From Piezodorus guildinii (lineage: Eukaryota; Arthropoda; Insecta; Hemiptera; Pentatomidae), in assembly GCA_023052935.1 (NCBI GenBank), contig CM041294.1:101712116-101776115 (forward strand): a stretch of 64,000 bases of DNA, written 5' to 3'. The notes below the pieces were generated by a model, which did not search any database, was not told the DNA's origin, and worked only from the letters and a program-made list of their open reading frames with translations. Numbering within the stretch: the stretch's first letter is position 1; the number at the start of each line of letters is the position of its first letter. A program made the translations under genes and the position numbers. Below, piece by piece: positions 11,440 to 23,421 of this stretch.

Positions 11440-12020
11440 TGAGTGCCCAGTAACCAGATAATCTAAAACTTGAGATAAAAATAATTACAAGTTCGCGCCT
11501 TGATGCCGGTGGGGCTTTTTACTCGGCATTAACATCTTTTGTAAATTCACGTTTTTCTTCGTTAGTTTCATGAACATTGATAATGGTAATGTTTATTGAC
11601 CTAGGCATATTCCTTATTTTGCACATTTTGTCACTGATAGGTAGAAAGTCGATTATTGAAGTTATCATTCGCTGAAAAAAAACATAAATCCAGTTCCAAA
11701 ATATTAATCAACACTTCTACATCAGAAAATACCATATTATTTTCCTTTAATGTGGTCTCTATCAGTCCAGCGAACCTTTTGCAGTTTGATAATTGATCTG
11801 ACAGTTCCTTCAATGTTTGTGGTCTATATAATATACTTACATACCATTTTCCAGTAAAAAGTGGCCTTTTCTGAGTTCCAGGTCCACGCCGTTGAAATAA
11901 TGTAAACAAAAATCCACGGTTATGATTTTCCGCGGTTAGCATAAAATGGTGGTCTATTGCCTTAGCGATGACAGGTATTCGTTAAAGATCCCTCATCATC
12001 ATTAGTGGCACATCCAATCA
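11440..12020. other. Non-coding stretch with a SINE tail fragment
   Basis: No convincing gene. A 103-codon reverse frame at 11631-11942 has no recognised content. The end (about 11945-12000) contains 'atgacaggtattcgt(t/g)aaagatccct', shared with the SINE at 46735-46985, followed by an imperfect CAAT tetranucleotide run at 12014-12035. Confidence 0.35.
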
Positions 12021-12029
12021 ATCAATCAA

Positions 12030-12490
12030 TCAATGAATCTCCAAAAGTCCCCTTCATCTATCCTAAACCTCGGCAGCCGCAGTCCCATTCCGTACTCCAA
12101 GAAAAATTCTGGAATCACACGCGACTCCGTCTCTACATCGCAGCTTGGTTCTTCCGATAATTCTTGATCCATATACTTAATCAGACAACATTTTTTTGGT
12201 GCCCATCCTCTAGGCCTCCCGATGCGGACAACTCTCCGGTTATGCATATAGCGTGTAGAGCTCCCGTTTGTTTATATAAATCCAGTCCTCACCTAACTTC
12301 AATGGACCGTAGATTAGCTACACAATTTTTCTTTCAAAAACATGTAGTCGTTGCTTGTCCAACTTTGAGATGGTCCAAGTGTGTGAGCCATAGAGCAAGA
12401 CAGGGCGAATTAGGGTTTAGTATAACCTTATTTTTACGGTGTCCTAATCCGAAGAACCTTCTGTTGGCCAGCATTGTTCTTCTTTGATTA
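12030..12490 (-). pseudogene. LINE C-terminal fragment, degenerate
   Basis: Reverse-strand reading gives RTMLANRRFFGLGHRKNKV followed by a segment compatible with the 'LYKTLIRPVLxYGSETW' region after LINE reverse transcriptases, then shifted frames. Divergence is high. The assignment rests mainly on ANRRFFGL and on gene order in similar fragments of this window. Confidence 0.4.
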
Positions 12491-12587
12491 TCGGACAGCA
12501 TTAATCGGACTAATAATAATGAAAATAAATGGTATTATATATTGCCACATGGTTTGAGTATATCCAAATATTCTGATTCTTATTTAC

Positions 12588-13521
12588 TTTCACTTACCTA
12601 TATATGGAATATATAATAAGAGAAAGAGGAGTAAACAAAATGCGATCATGAAAACTTTTGATTTCATGTTTTCACCATAAATACAAGTTTTAGGGTCTCC
12701 TGAGTCCAAATGATCAAGTCCCACAAAAAGGTTTCTGTATATGTAGGAAGACTAGCTCGGAAACGATAAGGTGTACAAAATTAGTTTCATATTTTAGAAC
12801 AATATATGCTTGAAATGTCACTGCAATTTTTATAACAAAAGTGGCAAACCAGCAGTGCCACTTCATACCAAGGATTTGGCACATTTTAACAATTTTATTA
12901 AAAATGACTTCAACGATTTTAATTAAGCTCGCTCAGATGTAAAATATAGTGGGCTTTAGTATTATGTAGTTTTAATTCAGATTGAAATAGTCCGCCAGTG
13001 CATAAGTGCCGATATTTAAATTTTCTTCTCTTAAACTACCATTAATTATGTAGATTCGAAAAAAATAACCATAATATCTTGTTAGCATTGGTAATAAACA
13101 GACAAATAAATGATTTGAACGAATTTGATTTCCAAATAATGTAAAAAACAGAAAATATATTTTATAATGTAATTTTTTATTTATGTTTTTTATTTTAACA
13201 CAATAACAGTAATATAAACGTATAATATACCGGAAAGCTGAAGATAATATAAAACAAACATTATGGTATACACAGAATTGAGGAAAGTGATGAAGAGTGA
13301 TGAAAAGTGGATAAAACCCAAAGTTGATAGTAATAATATAATAAATTATATAATTAAACACATTTTTCTATCGAAACTCCTTGAAGATGCTAAAAATTAA
13401 AAAATAAATAAATAAAAAATGAAAACCTTTTTTTTATTTCTAGCTCTATTTATAAGTTCTGCAATTGATTTTAACAACGAAGGTGAGTCGTAAGTCGAGT
13501 GCTGCGTGCACCAGAGTTTTT
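12588..13521 (+). repeat. CTTTCACTTAC dispersed repeat, full-length diverged copy
   Basis: Starts 'ttactttcacttacctata' and ends 'ggtgagtcgtaagtcgag' plus 'gtgcaccagag'. Internal landmarks 'gggtctcctgagtccaaatg', 'ccagcagtgccacttcatacc' and the 'gatgaagagtgatgaaaag' block are present. About 930 bp. Confidence 0.65.
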
Positions 13522-13902
13522 TTTAATACTGCCCTCGGTGCATATACTTTTGCGATTATTTTTATAGCTTAACTTGTTGAATTTAATTAGTACCCCATCG
13601 CAAAACAATAACATCGTTTTCTCAATGGTTCGAATATATGTAATTTGAATTAATTGCCTGTTCTATCTGTTGATTTGAAAGTATTTTCAAGGTTTCTTAT
13701 AATCGATGTCACCGTTAATGATACATCTCAGGCAACAATAATAGCTTATCCTTCAGGTTTTATTTCCTTTTTTTTTTAACTTTGTTCTCTTGAAGTATTA
13801 TCTTCATTGCTACCTTATAGAACTTTTGTTCAAGAATCAAATGTTATTTTTAAATAACATTCATTAGTGTTTGATGCTTCCAGATTGGATGTCACTGAGG
13901 TC

Positions 13903-13927
<25 letters not shown>
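13903..13927. repeat. AT microsatellite
   Basis: Twelve AT units. Confidence 0.9.
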
Positions 13928-13934
<7 letters not shown>

Positions 13935-14021
13935 TCGTATAAGTTAAGATGGGAAGAGTGTTAATATTAACTTTAATCACCTTTGATGTAAATGTAAACA
14001 ACACCTGAATTTATGAAACCT

Positions 14022-14707
14022 TTTTACTTTCACTTACTATATATAGTGAGGGGAAGTATTGCGATCGTGAAAATTTTCGAATTCCAGTTTTCAACGGAAA
14101 TACACGTTTTAGGGTCCCCTGAGTCCAAATAACCAAGTCCCGCAAAAAGGTCTGTGTGTGTGTGGTAACTCCCGGGCAGAAACGGTAAGTCCTATGAAAC
14201 TGAAATTTCATATTTAAGACAACTATACGCCCGAGACGTGACAAAACCTTTTTCATCAAAATGATCTTATCAGAAGAGTCACTTTATACCATGCATTTTG
14301 CACCTTTTTTCGATTGTATCGAAAACGGTTCCGACGATTTTGATTAAACTCGCTATATCGATGTAAAATTTAATAGGCTTTAACGGCATGTAGGTTTCAT
14401 TCTGATTAAAATGATTTGACAGGGCTTAAATGCCGATATTTTAAATTTTCTTCCCCTAAAGTACCTTTAATTTTGTAGATTCATTAAAAAATTAAATATA
14501 TTATCTTGTTAACGCTGATGAAAAACAGTTAATATATATAATTGAATAAATTCGATACCCAACTAAAGGAGAAAACTGAAAAAATATTTTTTTAATGCAA
14601 TTTTTCGTTTTTGAACTTAAGAGCAGTAATATACATGTATGATATACCGTTGGAAAGCTAAAAAACGGAGGTAAGTGAAAGTCGTGTGTTGCCCGCACCA
14701 GATTTTT
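14022..14707 (+). repeat. CTTTCACTTAC dispersed repeat, internally deleted copy
   Basis: Left end 'tttactttcacttactata' includes the palindrome CTTACTATATATAGTGAG. The right end is 'ggaggtaagtgaaagtcgtg'. About 200 bp before the right end is missing compared with 21410-22345. The reverse strand holds an 82-codon frame that is conserved in other copies. Confidence 0.7.
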
Positions 14708-14805
14708 AATGTATAAGTGATAATAAATCATATGTTATCAAGTAAGCGTGGGTTTTATTTCGCCTCTCTGTTTCCATTTTTAATATATTTTTCTCGGTAG
14801 AAATA

Positions 14806-14808
<3 letters not shown>

Positions 14809-14880
<72 letters not shown>
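14809..14880. repeat. Compound TA/TG microsatellite
   Basis: About 24 TA units followed by 12 TG units. Confidence 0.95.
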
Positions 14881-14881
<1 letters not shown>

Positions 14882-14882
14882 A

Positions 14883-16880
14883 TATCCTCAGTATTAAACT
14901 TAATTGCTGAGAATATTCACTTGAAGTTATAATTCTTCTAACTGATAATATATAGAACCCTCCTGGCAGAATTACTCCTTTTTCCGAAAAAACGGAAAGA
15001 TATGTCTTCAGCCTTCAATGATAGTAGAAAATCATATACGTTATGTAAATGTTTAAAGCTTTGATGATTCTCTGAAATAAATTGTGTGAAAATGGTGTGA
15101 GCAAAATTTTAGAGCAGTTGTTAATAATTACGATTTTCATAGTCAATCTTTGAAAAAAACTTTATCTTATTTCATTTCATAAACGACATTTTATTTGAAA
15201 TGGCTGAGAGCCTTTGGTCAAGGAAAAGGTAATGATTTTTACACAAGCTTTCTTTCTGATCTTCATGTATTATCAATATGAAAATATATTCAACTGCTCA
15301 AATATTTTATATTCTACATTTATGTGCTTAATCAAAACTGTATGCATGAATGTCTTGATGAAATATAGAGCAAATGATTTAAAAAACTTGGCATTGTAAG
15401 ACCTGTCAAATTATTTAATGAGGAAAATACCGAGATGATATTAAACGTATTTTTATTTATTTATTTATATAAATGCATCTACTCTTATTGGGTCATTAGC
15501 ATAATACATAAATTTTGGTTTCATAAGTACATTACAAAGGTTAATAATTGTACGTAATTGTTGTTCACATATGTCTTATATAAAAAAACAAAAAAAAAAA
15601 AAAAAGCACAAATTTCACTGTACTCAGATTTCACTTAAGCTGTTGTTCTAGTTTTTCACTAATTGATGGGCTCACAGTCAAGGGTTCCGGTAAGAGTTGT
15701 CTTGTGGGTCCAACAGGTCGGTGTGTGTGATTTCCTCGAAAGATAGCTGTGCTGGTATCGTTTTTTTTTAGGTTTTTTATGAACGGATTGGTTAGCTGTC
15801 ATTGGAGGAAAATCTTCGAAATTTTTGTGTTTTCATCTTCTTCTTGGGGATTTATTGTTAAGTTAAGCTTCATAGTGGGTATAGAGGAAGGAAGTGGACT
15901 TAAGTGGCATCGTTTGACGCCTGAAACAGACGTCGGTATTAATATTAAATTGTTGTCCACATTTAAAGCCGCATCTTTGAAGCGTTATTTTCAATATTTT
16001 TGCTATAAATTGAGTTTTCATGGTTACCTGGTTAGCCTTCCTTCGGTTTGTCTTCTTTGATTCCGGCTATGGTGGTTGAAGTGTTGTCATGGCAACCGGT
16101 TATTGTTGGCTGTACTGTTACACTATCGGGGATCGTATGGGTTGGTGTATCTAATTGGGAATGGCTGGCATTTATTTGTTTACTATTATCGTTGAGGTTG
16201 GGACTTATTTTTATTATGGAACTATAAACCGAGTTTAATTGAGTCAATATAGTATTTTATGAAAAAATCGGGGAGGCACTTCCGCCGTCATATTAAATAC
16301 CCATTGTATTTGATTCTGAATTCCAGAAAGTATTAAATAAATATATGATTCGTAAATTCTATAATTCTTAAATAGAACTTTGTGGGGAAATTCATGCCAA
16401 GAAACAAAAATATTGTTAGCAATGTTACTGAAATTTGTATTTGAAACTTTTTGAAGCATATGTCATAAAATGTGTTGTTAGCGAAGTATTTTAATTCCAA
16501 CTAATATATACCGATCAATAGCATAACATAATACATATAAATTTTATGCGTAGGTTTTTTGTATAATTTTTCCTACAATTGCAATATAACCTAATTTTTA
16601 TTTCACCATATGTTTGCCATTTAGGCTAAAGTACTATAATCACAAAAAAACAAAAATATTTTCTGCTTGTAAGGATGACTCATCCAAAATCATTGTTAAC
16701 ATTTTGTCAAAATGTAAATATGTGAATAAAGTTTATTTATTTTTTTTATTTTTAATATATATAACTAAGCTTAAAAGATTGACATAACCTATGGTTCGGA
16801 AAAATGTTAATAAAATATGGTACCTAAATAGAGAGCTCCAGCTGATAGAGAATCCACAGTTGTAGTAAAAAAAGGCTGGT
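14883..16880. other. No recognisable gene; AT-rich, possible old LINE remnant in 15440-16310
   Basis: 14883-15440 and 16310-16880 show nothing I recognise. Within 15440-16310 the reverse strand is richer in G/C and has short open frames (Thr/Ser/Pro-rich, 71 codons at 16247-16032) above an A-rich tail-like run at 15580-15605. That could be a decayed retroelement ORF1 or 3' UTR. A 35 bp motif at 16270-16305 (ggggaggc-cttccgccgtcat) recurs at 47787-47822. Confidence 0.3.
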
Positions 16881-16894
16881 GTGGGCAAAACAAG

Positions 16895-17738
16895 ACTTTC
16901 ACTTACCTAGACTGTTAAAAATTATAAAATATACTTCAATTTAAAAAGAATTTAAGTTGACTTTAATAAAACCTGAATTCATTTTCGTTGGAAAACCTGA
17001 TTTAGATTTAATAAATTAACTATAATCTATTGTAAATCAGTAATAAGTTTATTCCCTATTAGTTACTTTATATTACATTTTACAATGTTGTGCATCCGAC
17101 AATATTTTTTCTAAAATCTTTCTCTTTCCAATGGTATATTATACGTCTATATTATTGTTCTTATTATAAAAAAATACACAAAAAATAGTTTTGCTCTTTT
17201 ATCGTTTTGTTCGTCATCAAATTCGTCCAACTTGTTGATTTAGCCGACCTTCATCAATGTCATTAAGGTGATATGGTTAATCTTTTTGAATGTGCAAAAT
17301 TAAAGGTACTTTAGATGGAGGAAGAAAATTTAAAATATCGGCATTTAAACCAAGTCAAACTATTTTAATCAGGATGAAACCTACATGATGTTGAAGCCCA
17401 TTCAATTTTACATCAATATAATAAAAATCGTTAGAACCGTTTTTGAGAAAATCGTAAAAAGGTGCAGAAGGCATGGTATAAAGTGGATCTTTTGATTAGC
17501 CGATTTTGATGAAAAATTCGCTGTAACATGTCGGGCGTGTATTTGTCTTAAATATAGAATTTCAGTTTTGTACGACTTTTAGTTTTTGCCCTAGACTTAC
17601 CACACACAGACCTTTTTTCTTAAATTGGTCATTTGGACTCAGAGGACCCTAAAACGTGTATTTCCGTTGAGAACTGCAATTTGAAATACTGCAATACTTT
17701 CCCTTACTATATATTCCATATACAGGTAAGTGAAAGTA
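16895..17738 (-). repeat. CTTTCACTTAC dispersed repeat, reverse copy
   Basis: Reverse orientation: begins 'agactttcacttacc', contains 'taccacacacagacc' and the inverted 'ggactcagaggaccctaaaa' block, and ends 'catatacaggtaagtgaaag'. Full unit with point divergence. Confidence 0.65.
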
Positions 17739-17892
17739 ATATTAGGGATATTGTTGAGAGTTCATCTTTGAAAAATGCTTGTACCATGTTAATAACACGT
17801 ATTATTAGCAACGCTATCTTCGGTTTTCTTCTCCTTTTATGATCAGAATTTCTACTATTTACCAGAAAGAGATTTGAAAAAGTTAAACAAAA

Positions 17893-17896
<4 letters not shown>

Positions 17897-17951
<55 letters not shown>
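17897..17951. repeat. TA microsatellite
   Basis: About 27 TA units. Confidence 0.95.
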
Positions 17952-17964
<13 letters not shown>

Positions 17965-17969
17965 GATTT

Positions 17970-18250
17970 CGTCATATTTGTGCTAAGTTTTCTTTTGGTT
18001 CAATATTTGTGCGATAAATATTTAACAGTCGGGCATGAAAACGCCTACAAGACAGCCGATAAATGTTAATGTACTTTTAAAATTTGATAATGCTAATAAT
18101 TATGACGACACTGCTGATGAAGCGGTGAAAGAATAGATATATAACAAGGATATGCATGATGCTTGAAAATGGCCCTAGAGGCTGAAACGTTGTGATGTCT
18201 AAAAATTAAATAAATAAAAAAATGTATCAAAGACTTCTTTTGTAGAGCTC
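17970..18250 (+). repeat. Possible retroelement 3' tail with 'ggctgaaacgttg' motif
   Basis: Contains 'catgatgcttgaaaatggcc-ctag-aggctgaaac', a stem-loop of the GAUGA...GAAAC kind seen also at 24741-24771, followed by 'taaataaataaaaaaatg' like a retroelement tail. No reading frame supports a protein. Confidence 0.3.
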
Positions 18251-18643
18251 CCAAATATATATCGCACATTTATATATAATATATATATGGTGTATACATC
18301 CTTTCGAATTTTAAAATTAATCACTGATCTATATTGCATCCAAGTTATGATCACCATTTGTGCGAATTAATTTACTTATTAAAGTGTTTTTGTTATTGTT
18401 TTATGAACAGCAATAAATACTAATTGTATAAATAATATTCTTCATATCCATCCTGTTGGATTTATAACAACCAATCATTATTAACAAAATTAATATAGCC
18501 AGTTATATCAACTACCTTCCAGAAAGTGGCCTGCACACTGTATATGCAAATTACAAACACATATTTAAACTATTATTCGCGTGATATATTCTTACATAAA
18601 TCTACTTTTACGTTTATCACTAATATTTATAAACAACAGTTAC

Positions 18644-18851
18644 CCGAGAATGGTTTGAATATGTATCTGATCTCTGCAACCAGAGGGAGCTCCCACGGTC
18701 CAGGTAAACCTCTGGCCTTTAGCAAATCCTTGACCACCCTTCTGATCAACAACGCCACTAAGACGCTAAAAAGAACGAGTAACACCAACATCATCGGAGG
18801 TCCGGCTCCTACTGTTGTGTAATGGTCGTCTCCCCACCGTGGCAGCATCAA
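18644..18851 (-). CDS. P450 exon 1: membrane anchor and Pro-rich hinge
   Basis: 208 nt from ATG 18851 (a second ATG is the next codon) to a GTAACT donor at 18643. After 18 residues comes a hydrophobic helix (PPMMLVLLVLFSVLVALLI), then basic residues RRVVKDLLKARG and the hinge LPGPWELPLV. This is the ER-anchor layout of microsomal P450s. Ends in phase 1, matching the two-base start of exon 2 in both copies. By order it belongs to copy B (next exon 13 kb downstream). No second exon 1 was found upstream of copy A. Confidence 0.75.
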
Positions 18852-19540
18852 TTGAGATTACAAACCTAACCGGCTACGTGCCTGATAACGTTGAGTCAGG
18901 TCATCATATCCTCAATCAATTTAATGACTTGATGTTTTCTTGTTGTTGTTTCATTTATATTTAAGTCATACTATTGAATCATCCGTAATCCTATAGCCAT
19001 ATTATACAACCTTGTGTGCATCAAATGAAATGTTTTATAAATAAAAATAATTTATTTGATGATTGAATTTACTAGACCCTACTAGAATTTGATTTTAATA
19101 AGACACCTATTGAGTAATGATATACAGGTATTTCTACATGCAAGCAACTGGTTATGGTCTGAGAAGGTCATTCGAGAAGTAATCTGTGGAGCTGCCACAT
19201 AATAAAGTTAACCAGCCCTGGTCGGACTGTTTCTAACTATTATTGAATACTGCTATGTTTTTAACCGGCTGATTTTCTAAGGCTAAATATATTATATCTT
19301 TGGAACCATTGGATTTCCTTTCCAAAGGTTTCGTGTTTATCAATTCCAATGAGTGGCATGCAGGGGAAGATTAAATTACTAACAGATTTAAATTAGAGCA
19401 ATTATTATTACATATAACTATGACATAGATTTTAGGCTTACACTCTATTTACACAATTTCCAGACCTATGATTGAGAATACTGAGGGATTCGTGGTTATT
19501 ATCTTTGCCATACAATATAACATTAAAAGGTTACCTTAAA
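18852..19540. other. Upstream region of P450 copy B; nothing recognised
   Basis: Holds the presumptive promoter of the copy B transcript, but I see no TATA box or other element that I can defend. No coding content. Confidence 0.3.
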
Positions 19541-19547
19541 AACATAT

Positions 19548-19823
19548 CTACCAAAGATGGTGGAATTGGTCACTACTAAGTTTCGTACCCCAGCGACTCG
19601 GCTCTGCTCTGGCTGCTCTCTGGTCTCCGACGGACTTCTTTTTTCGACCTCTGACTCTTTTGTGGCTTGCCTCGACTGCCGTTCTCGATGATAGGAACCG
19701 TCTTGTCTCCCACTCCACTTCCACTGCCTCTTCTTGTGGATCGAACACCCTCGTCACTTCTATCCCCTCTTCTTTTCCAAAAAAGTCCCATATTTTGGAA
19801 TTTGCCGATCTTTTATCGAACAA
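19548..19823 (-). other. Unrecognised GC-rich open frame
   Basis: 91 codons in an island much richer in G/C than its surroundings. The reverse-strand product is charged (FDKRSANSKIWDFFGKEEGI, later RGRKKKSVGDQRAARAEPSR). The forward strand is also open in one frame for 113 codons, so openness alone is weak evidence. No family recognised. Probably part of a mobile element or an exon of an unknown gene. Confidence 0.25.
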
Positions 19824-20104
19824 AGGAAGGCAGGGCTGATATGGGAGTGCCCAGTCAAGTCTTTGTCCAGCCTAGCGGCTGGGGTCTAGAATGTTCTTGG
19901 GGTATCACGCTGTCCATGGGAAATCTCATGGGGGGGATGTCCAATCCTTTTAACTTTTACCAACAAAGGGTTATAAACCTTTACTTGACTAATTTCAAAC
20001 TTATTTAATACTGAACTTATTCCCTTAGTATTCTCAATACATAACAATACATTAAAACTACAGACATCTAACTAGTACGTGAGACTTAAAGTGTTAGTTT
20101 AATA

Positions 20105-20405
20105 ATAATTGAATTATTTGTTTCTTTATTGATTTAACGTCACTTTTATGCTACTGTGACTAATCGGACGATTCTACAATGGGAGTACAAAATTTTACCT
20201 ATCTAGGTTTTATTAGGATAGAGATCTTTAACATCGCACAGGTTCGGGACCACCATTTTACGTCTCCTTCAAAGGATGGCATAAACGTTTTTTACTCCTA
20301 TTAAAATAATCCTAGATTCACCAGTCACGTATGAACCCGAAACCTTGCGCTTCGGAAGCTGTTATACTAGCCTTTACACTACAGGTAATCCCTAATAATT
20401 AAATT
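20105..20405 (-). repeat. tRNA-derived SINE, full-length reverse copy
   Basis: On the minus strand the head reads 'gattacctgtagtgtaaagg', with A-box character, then 'ggtttcgggttcatacg', close to a B box. A unique body follows ('gacgtaaaatggtggtcccg', 'tctctatcctaat'), ending 'cacagtagcataaaagtgac' plus 'aataaagaaacaaataa'. Other copies are at 21060-21350, 46735-46985 and 60420-60560. Confidence 0.6.
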
Positions 20406-20409
20406 AATA

Positions 20410-21055
20410 TATTTATAATGTGTTATATAACGCCCAATGTATATAAGTGTTTTTATATTACTGTTGTTATATTATCAATATATACTACTTTTTTTTTTTT
20501 TTTTTAATTCCAACATGACTAACATAATAATATAACATATTTATAACTTAATCGTCATCTGTCACGGTATAAAAGAAGTTTTACATCAACCAAGCATAGA
20601 GGTTACACGCACAATATTTTTTTTTTTTTTTTGGTTTTGTTCAGTGTGTTGACATACACGATCAACCTTTGATTATCATTGTTCTTTAAATTTCTCCAAA
20701 CAAAACTGTATCAAACATTATGAAATTTATCCATCAGCAACTACTCCACTTTACCACTGAAGGTTCAAGACTTTTAAAAACCAATTAAACGTGTCATCGC
20801 CGTGACTCATTTCCGTTCCATGGTGACCGTCTAAAGCACTCAGTTACCCCTAGTGGCGCCATTACAAGTTGTATTTCAATTCTGTTATTTATTCAATGAA
20901 TCCCAAAAATTTTATCTTTGAAGTGCTACCACCGGGTAGTTCTTCACAAGACATTTTCAAGCCCGTAATTATAAATTAGCCCATTCATTTATTGTATTAT
21001 TTTAAGTACAGTAAAAAAAAAAAAATTGATTAATACTTTATATTTTTAAAGGGTT
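20410..21055. other. No gene seen
   Basis: AT-rich with poly(T) runs at about 20490-20507 and 20618-20632. Around 20760-20960 base composition is more even, but I find no frame or known repeat. Confidence 0.3.
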
Positions 21056-21059
21056 AAAT

Positions 21060-21350
21060 TAGTTTAAATTTTGGGGTCGCCTGAATTGTATTGGTTAGGA
21101 CAACAGCCTTCTATAACTAAGGTTGCTGGCACAAACATGGTGCTCTCTTGATGCCATTTACAGTAAATAAAAATCTTTGGTTATGCCCTCCTTAGGATGG
21201 GACATAAAATGGTGATCCCGTGCCAGAGCAATTCAGGTACTCCTAACATATCTCTATCCTAATTAAGTCTAGATAGGCCAAATTTAGGTCTCCCACTGTC
21301 GCATCATGTGATTACCACAGTAGCTTAAAGAGACATTAAATGAATAAACC
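21060..21350 (+). repeat. tRNA-derived SINE, forward copy
   Basis: Head 'ggtcgcctgaattgtattgg' with 'ttaggacaacagcc'; body 'gacataaaatggtgatcccg' and 'tctctatcctaattaagt'; end 'cacagtagcttaaagagaca' followed by 'ttaaatgaataaa'. Same family as 20105-20405. Confidence 0.6.
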
Positions 21351-21409
21351 ATAAGTTTTAATTAACCATAGGTTTTCAATTTCATTATTGATTAATTATG
21401 TACATATTT

Positions 21410-22345
21410 TACTTTCACTTACTATATAAGTAAGGGGAAGTATTGCGATCGTGAAAATTTTCGAATTCCAGTTTTCAACGGAAATACACGTTTTAGGGTC
21501 CCCTGAGTCCAAATAACCAAGTCCCGCAAAATGGTCTGTGTGTGTGTGTGTGTCTGTATGTGTGTGTGTGTGTGTGTGTCTGTGTGTGTGTGTGTGGTAA
21601 CTCCCGGGCGGAAACGGTAAGTCCTATGAAACTGAAATCTCATATTTAAGACAACTATACGCCCGAGACGTGACAAAACTTTTTTCATCAAAATGAGCCT
21701 ACCAGAAGAGGCACTTTATACCATGCATTTTGCACCTTTTTTCGATTTTCTCAAAACCGGTTCCGACGATTTTGATTAAACTCGCTATATCGATGTAAAA
21801 TTTAATGGGCTTTAATACCATGTAGGTTTTATTTAGATGAAAATGGTTTGACAGGGCTTAAATGCCGATTTTTTGAATTTTCTTGCCCTAAAGTACCTTT
21901 AATTTTGTAGATTCAATAATAATAACTAGATTATCTTGTTAACGCTGATGAAAAACTGGTAAATATATAAATTGAATAAATTCGATACCCAACTAAAGGA
22001 GAAAACGGAAAAAATATTTTTTTAATGCAATTTTTAGTTTTTGAACATAAGAGCAGTAATATACATGTATGATATACCGTTGGAAAGCTAAAGATTTTAG
22101 AAAAATTATCATCTTATACACAAGCTTTTAAAAGTTAATAGAGAGTGATGAAATGAACATAAAACTAATTGATTATTTTAGATAATAATATAATAGATTT
22201 TTGAATCAAACACATGTTTCTATATAAATTCAATTTGATTAATTCCTTAATAATTTCACGTATTTTTATCTCTATCTGTATTTGAAAATTCTTTCATTGA
22301 TTTTAAAAATGGAGGTAAGTGAAAGTCGTGTGTTGCCCGCACGAG
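21410..22345 (+). repeat. CTTTCACTTAC dispersed repeat, reference full-length copy
   Basis: About 935 bp from 'ttactttcacttac' to 'ggtaagtgaaagtcgtgtg' plus 'gcacgagattttt'. The 12 bp ends ACTTTCACTTAC and GTAAGTGAAAGT are inverted. An internal TG/TC microsatellite at 21535-21597 expands the left part. The reverse strand is open for 89 codons across the microsatellite. It directly abuts the next copy. Confidence 0.75.
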
Positions 22346-22348
22346 ATT

Positions 22349-23233
22349 TTTTACTTTCACTTACCTATACATGAAATATATAGTAAGGGAAAGTATTGCG
22401 ATCGGGAAAATTTTCGAATTCCAGTTTTCGACGGAAATACACGTTTTATGGTCTCCTGAGTCCAAATGTCCAAGTCCCGCAAAAAGGTGTGTGTGTGTGT
22501 GGTAACTCCCGGGCGAAAATGACAAGTCGTATGAAACTGAAATTTCATGTTTAAGACAACTATACGCCCGAGATGTTACAGAATCTTTTTCATCAAAATC
22601 AGCTGACCGGAAGATGTACTTAAGCCTTGCATTTTACACTTTTTTACGATTTTCTCAAAAACGGCTCTAACGATTTTGATTAAACTCCATATATCGATGT
22701 AAAATTGAATGGGCTTTAATATCATGTAGGCTTCATTCTGATTGAAATAGTCTGACAGGGCTTAACTATAGATATTTTAAATTTTATTCCTCTAATGTAC
22801 CATTAATTTGATAGATTTAAAAAAAATTGGAACATCATCTGATTAGCATTGATAAATAACGGATAAATATGCAAGTTGAGCGAATTTGATAAACAGGAGA
22901 ATATGACATAGTTTTTTTTTATGAAATTTTGTGTTTTTGAACACAAGAATAGTAATATAGATGTATAATATACCTTTGCTTAGCTAAAGGTTTAAAAAAA
23001 AAATATTATCTAATACACGGAATTGTAAAAGTTAATGGAGAATGATGAAAAGCCGATAAAACTAACTGATTGCTGAAAATAAAACTATAATAGATTTTTT
23101 AATAAAACACATGTTTCTATTGAAATTCAAAATATTTAATTCTTTAACAATTTATTTGTAACTTTAAATGTATTTAAATAATTTTAAATTGATTTTAACA
23201 ACGGAGGTAAGTGAAAGTCGTGTGTTGCCCGCA
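22349..23233 (+). repeat. CTTTCACTTAC dispersed repeat, tandem neighbour copy
   Basis: Starts 'ttttactttcacttacctat' directly after the previous copy and ends 'ggaggtaagtgaaagtcgtg' plus 'gcaccaggtc'. The head-to-tail pair lies just outside the 3' end of P450 copy A. Confidence 0.75.
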
Positions 23234-23421
23234 CCAGGTCTTTTATAATTACGTAACATTAAATTGAGAGGTAATTATTTACAAAAAATAATACATTACA
23301 ATAAGAAGATATCAGCGGTAAATTGGTCACCAGGTTGTACCATAAAATCTCAGGCTCAATGATCTTTTTACATTCAATATTAAAATGAATATAAAAAACA
23401 AAACAGGAGAAACTAATAAAC

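Larger units (their letters stand above)
2149..18851 (-). pseudogene. CYP4-family cytochrome P450, copy B (exons 1-6, disrupted)
   Basis: Insect CYP4-type microsomal monooxygenase. Exons on the minus strand: 18851-18644, 5448-5342, 4440-4347, 4150-3968, 3312-3240, 2274-2149. All have GT donors and AG acceptors, and phases agree up to exon 5. Exon 1 gives a membrane anchor and the Pro-rich hinge LPGPWELPL. Exon 4 has the family signature WRNRRKLLTPAFHFKIL; exon 5 starts with ETAMGV. Exon 6 is 126 nt against 127 nt in copy A: a one-base deletion near 2203-2212 shifts the frame. Exons 7-12, which carry the heme site, would lie left of the window. Intron 1 is 13 kb and full of transposons. The frameshift makes this a likely pseudogene, though an assembly error in one base could mimic it. 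Exon 1 could instead once have served copy A. Confidence 0.7.
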
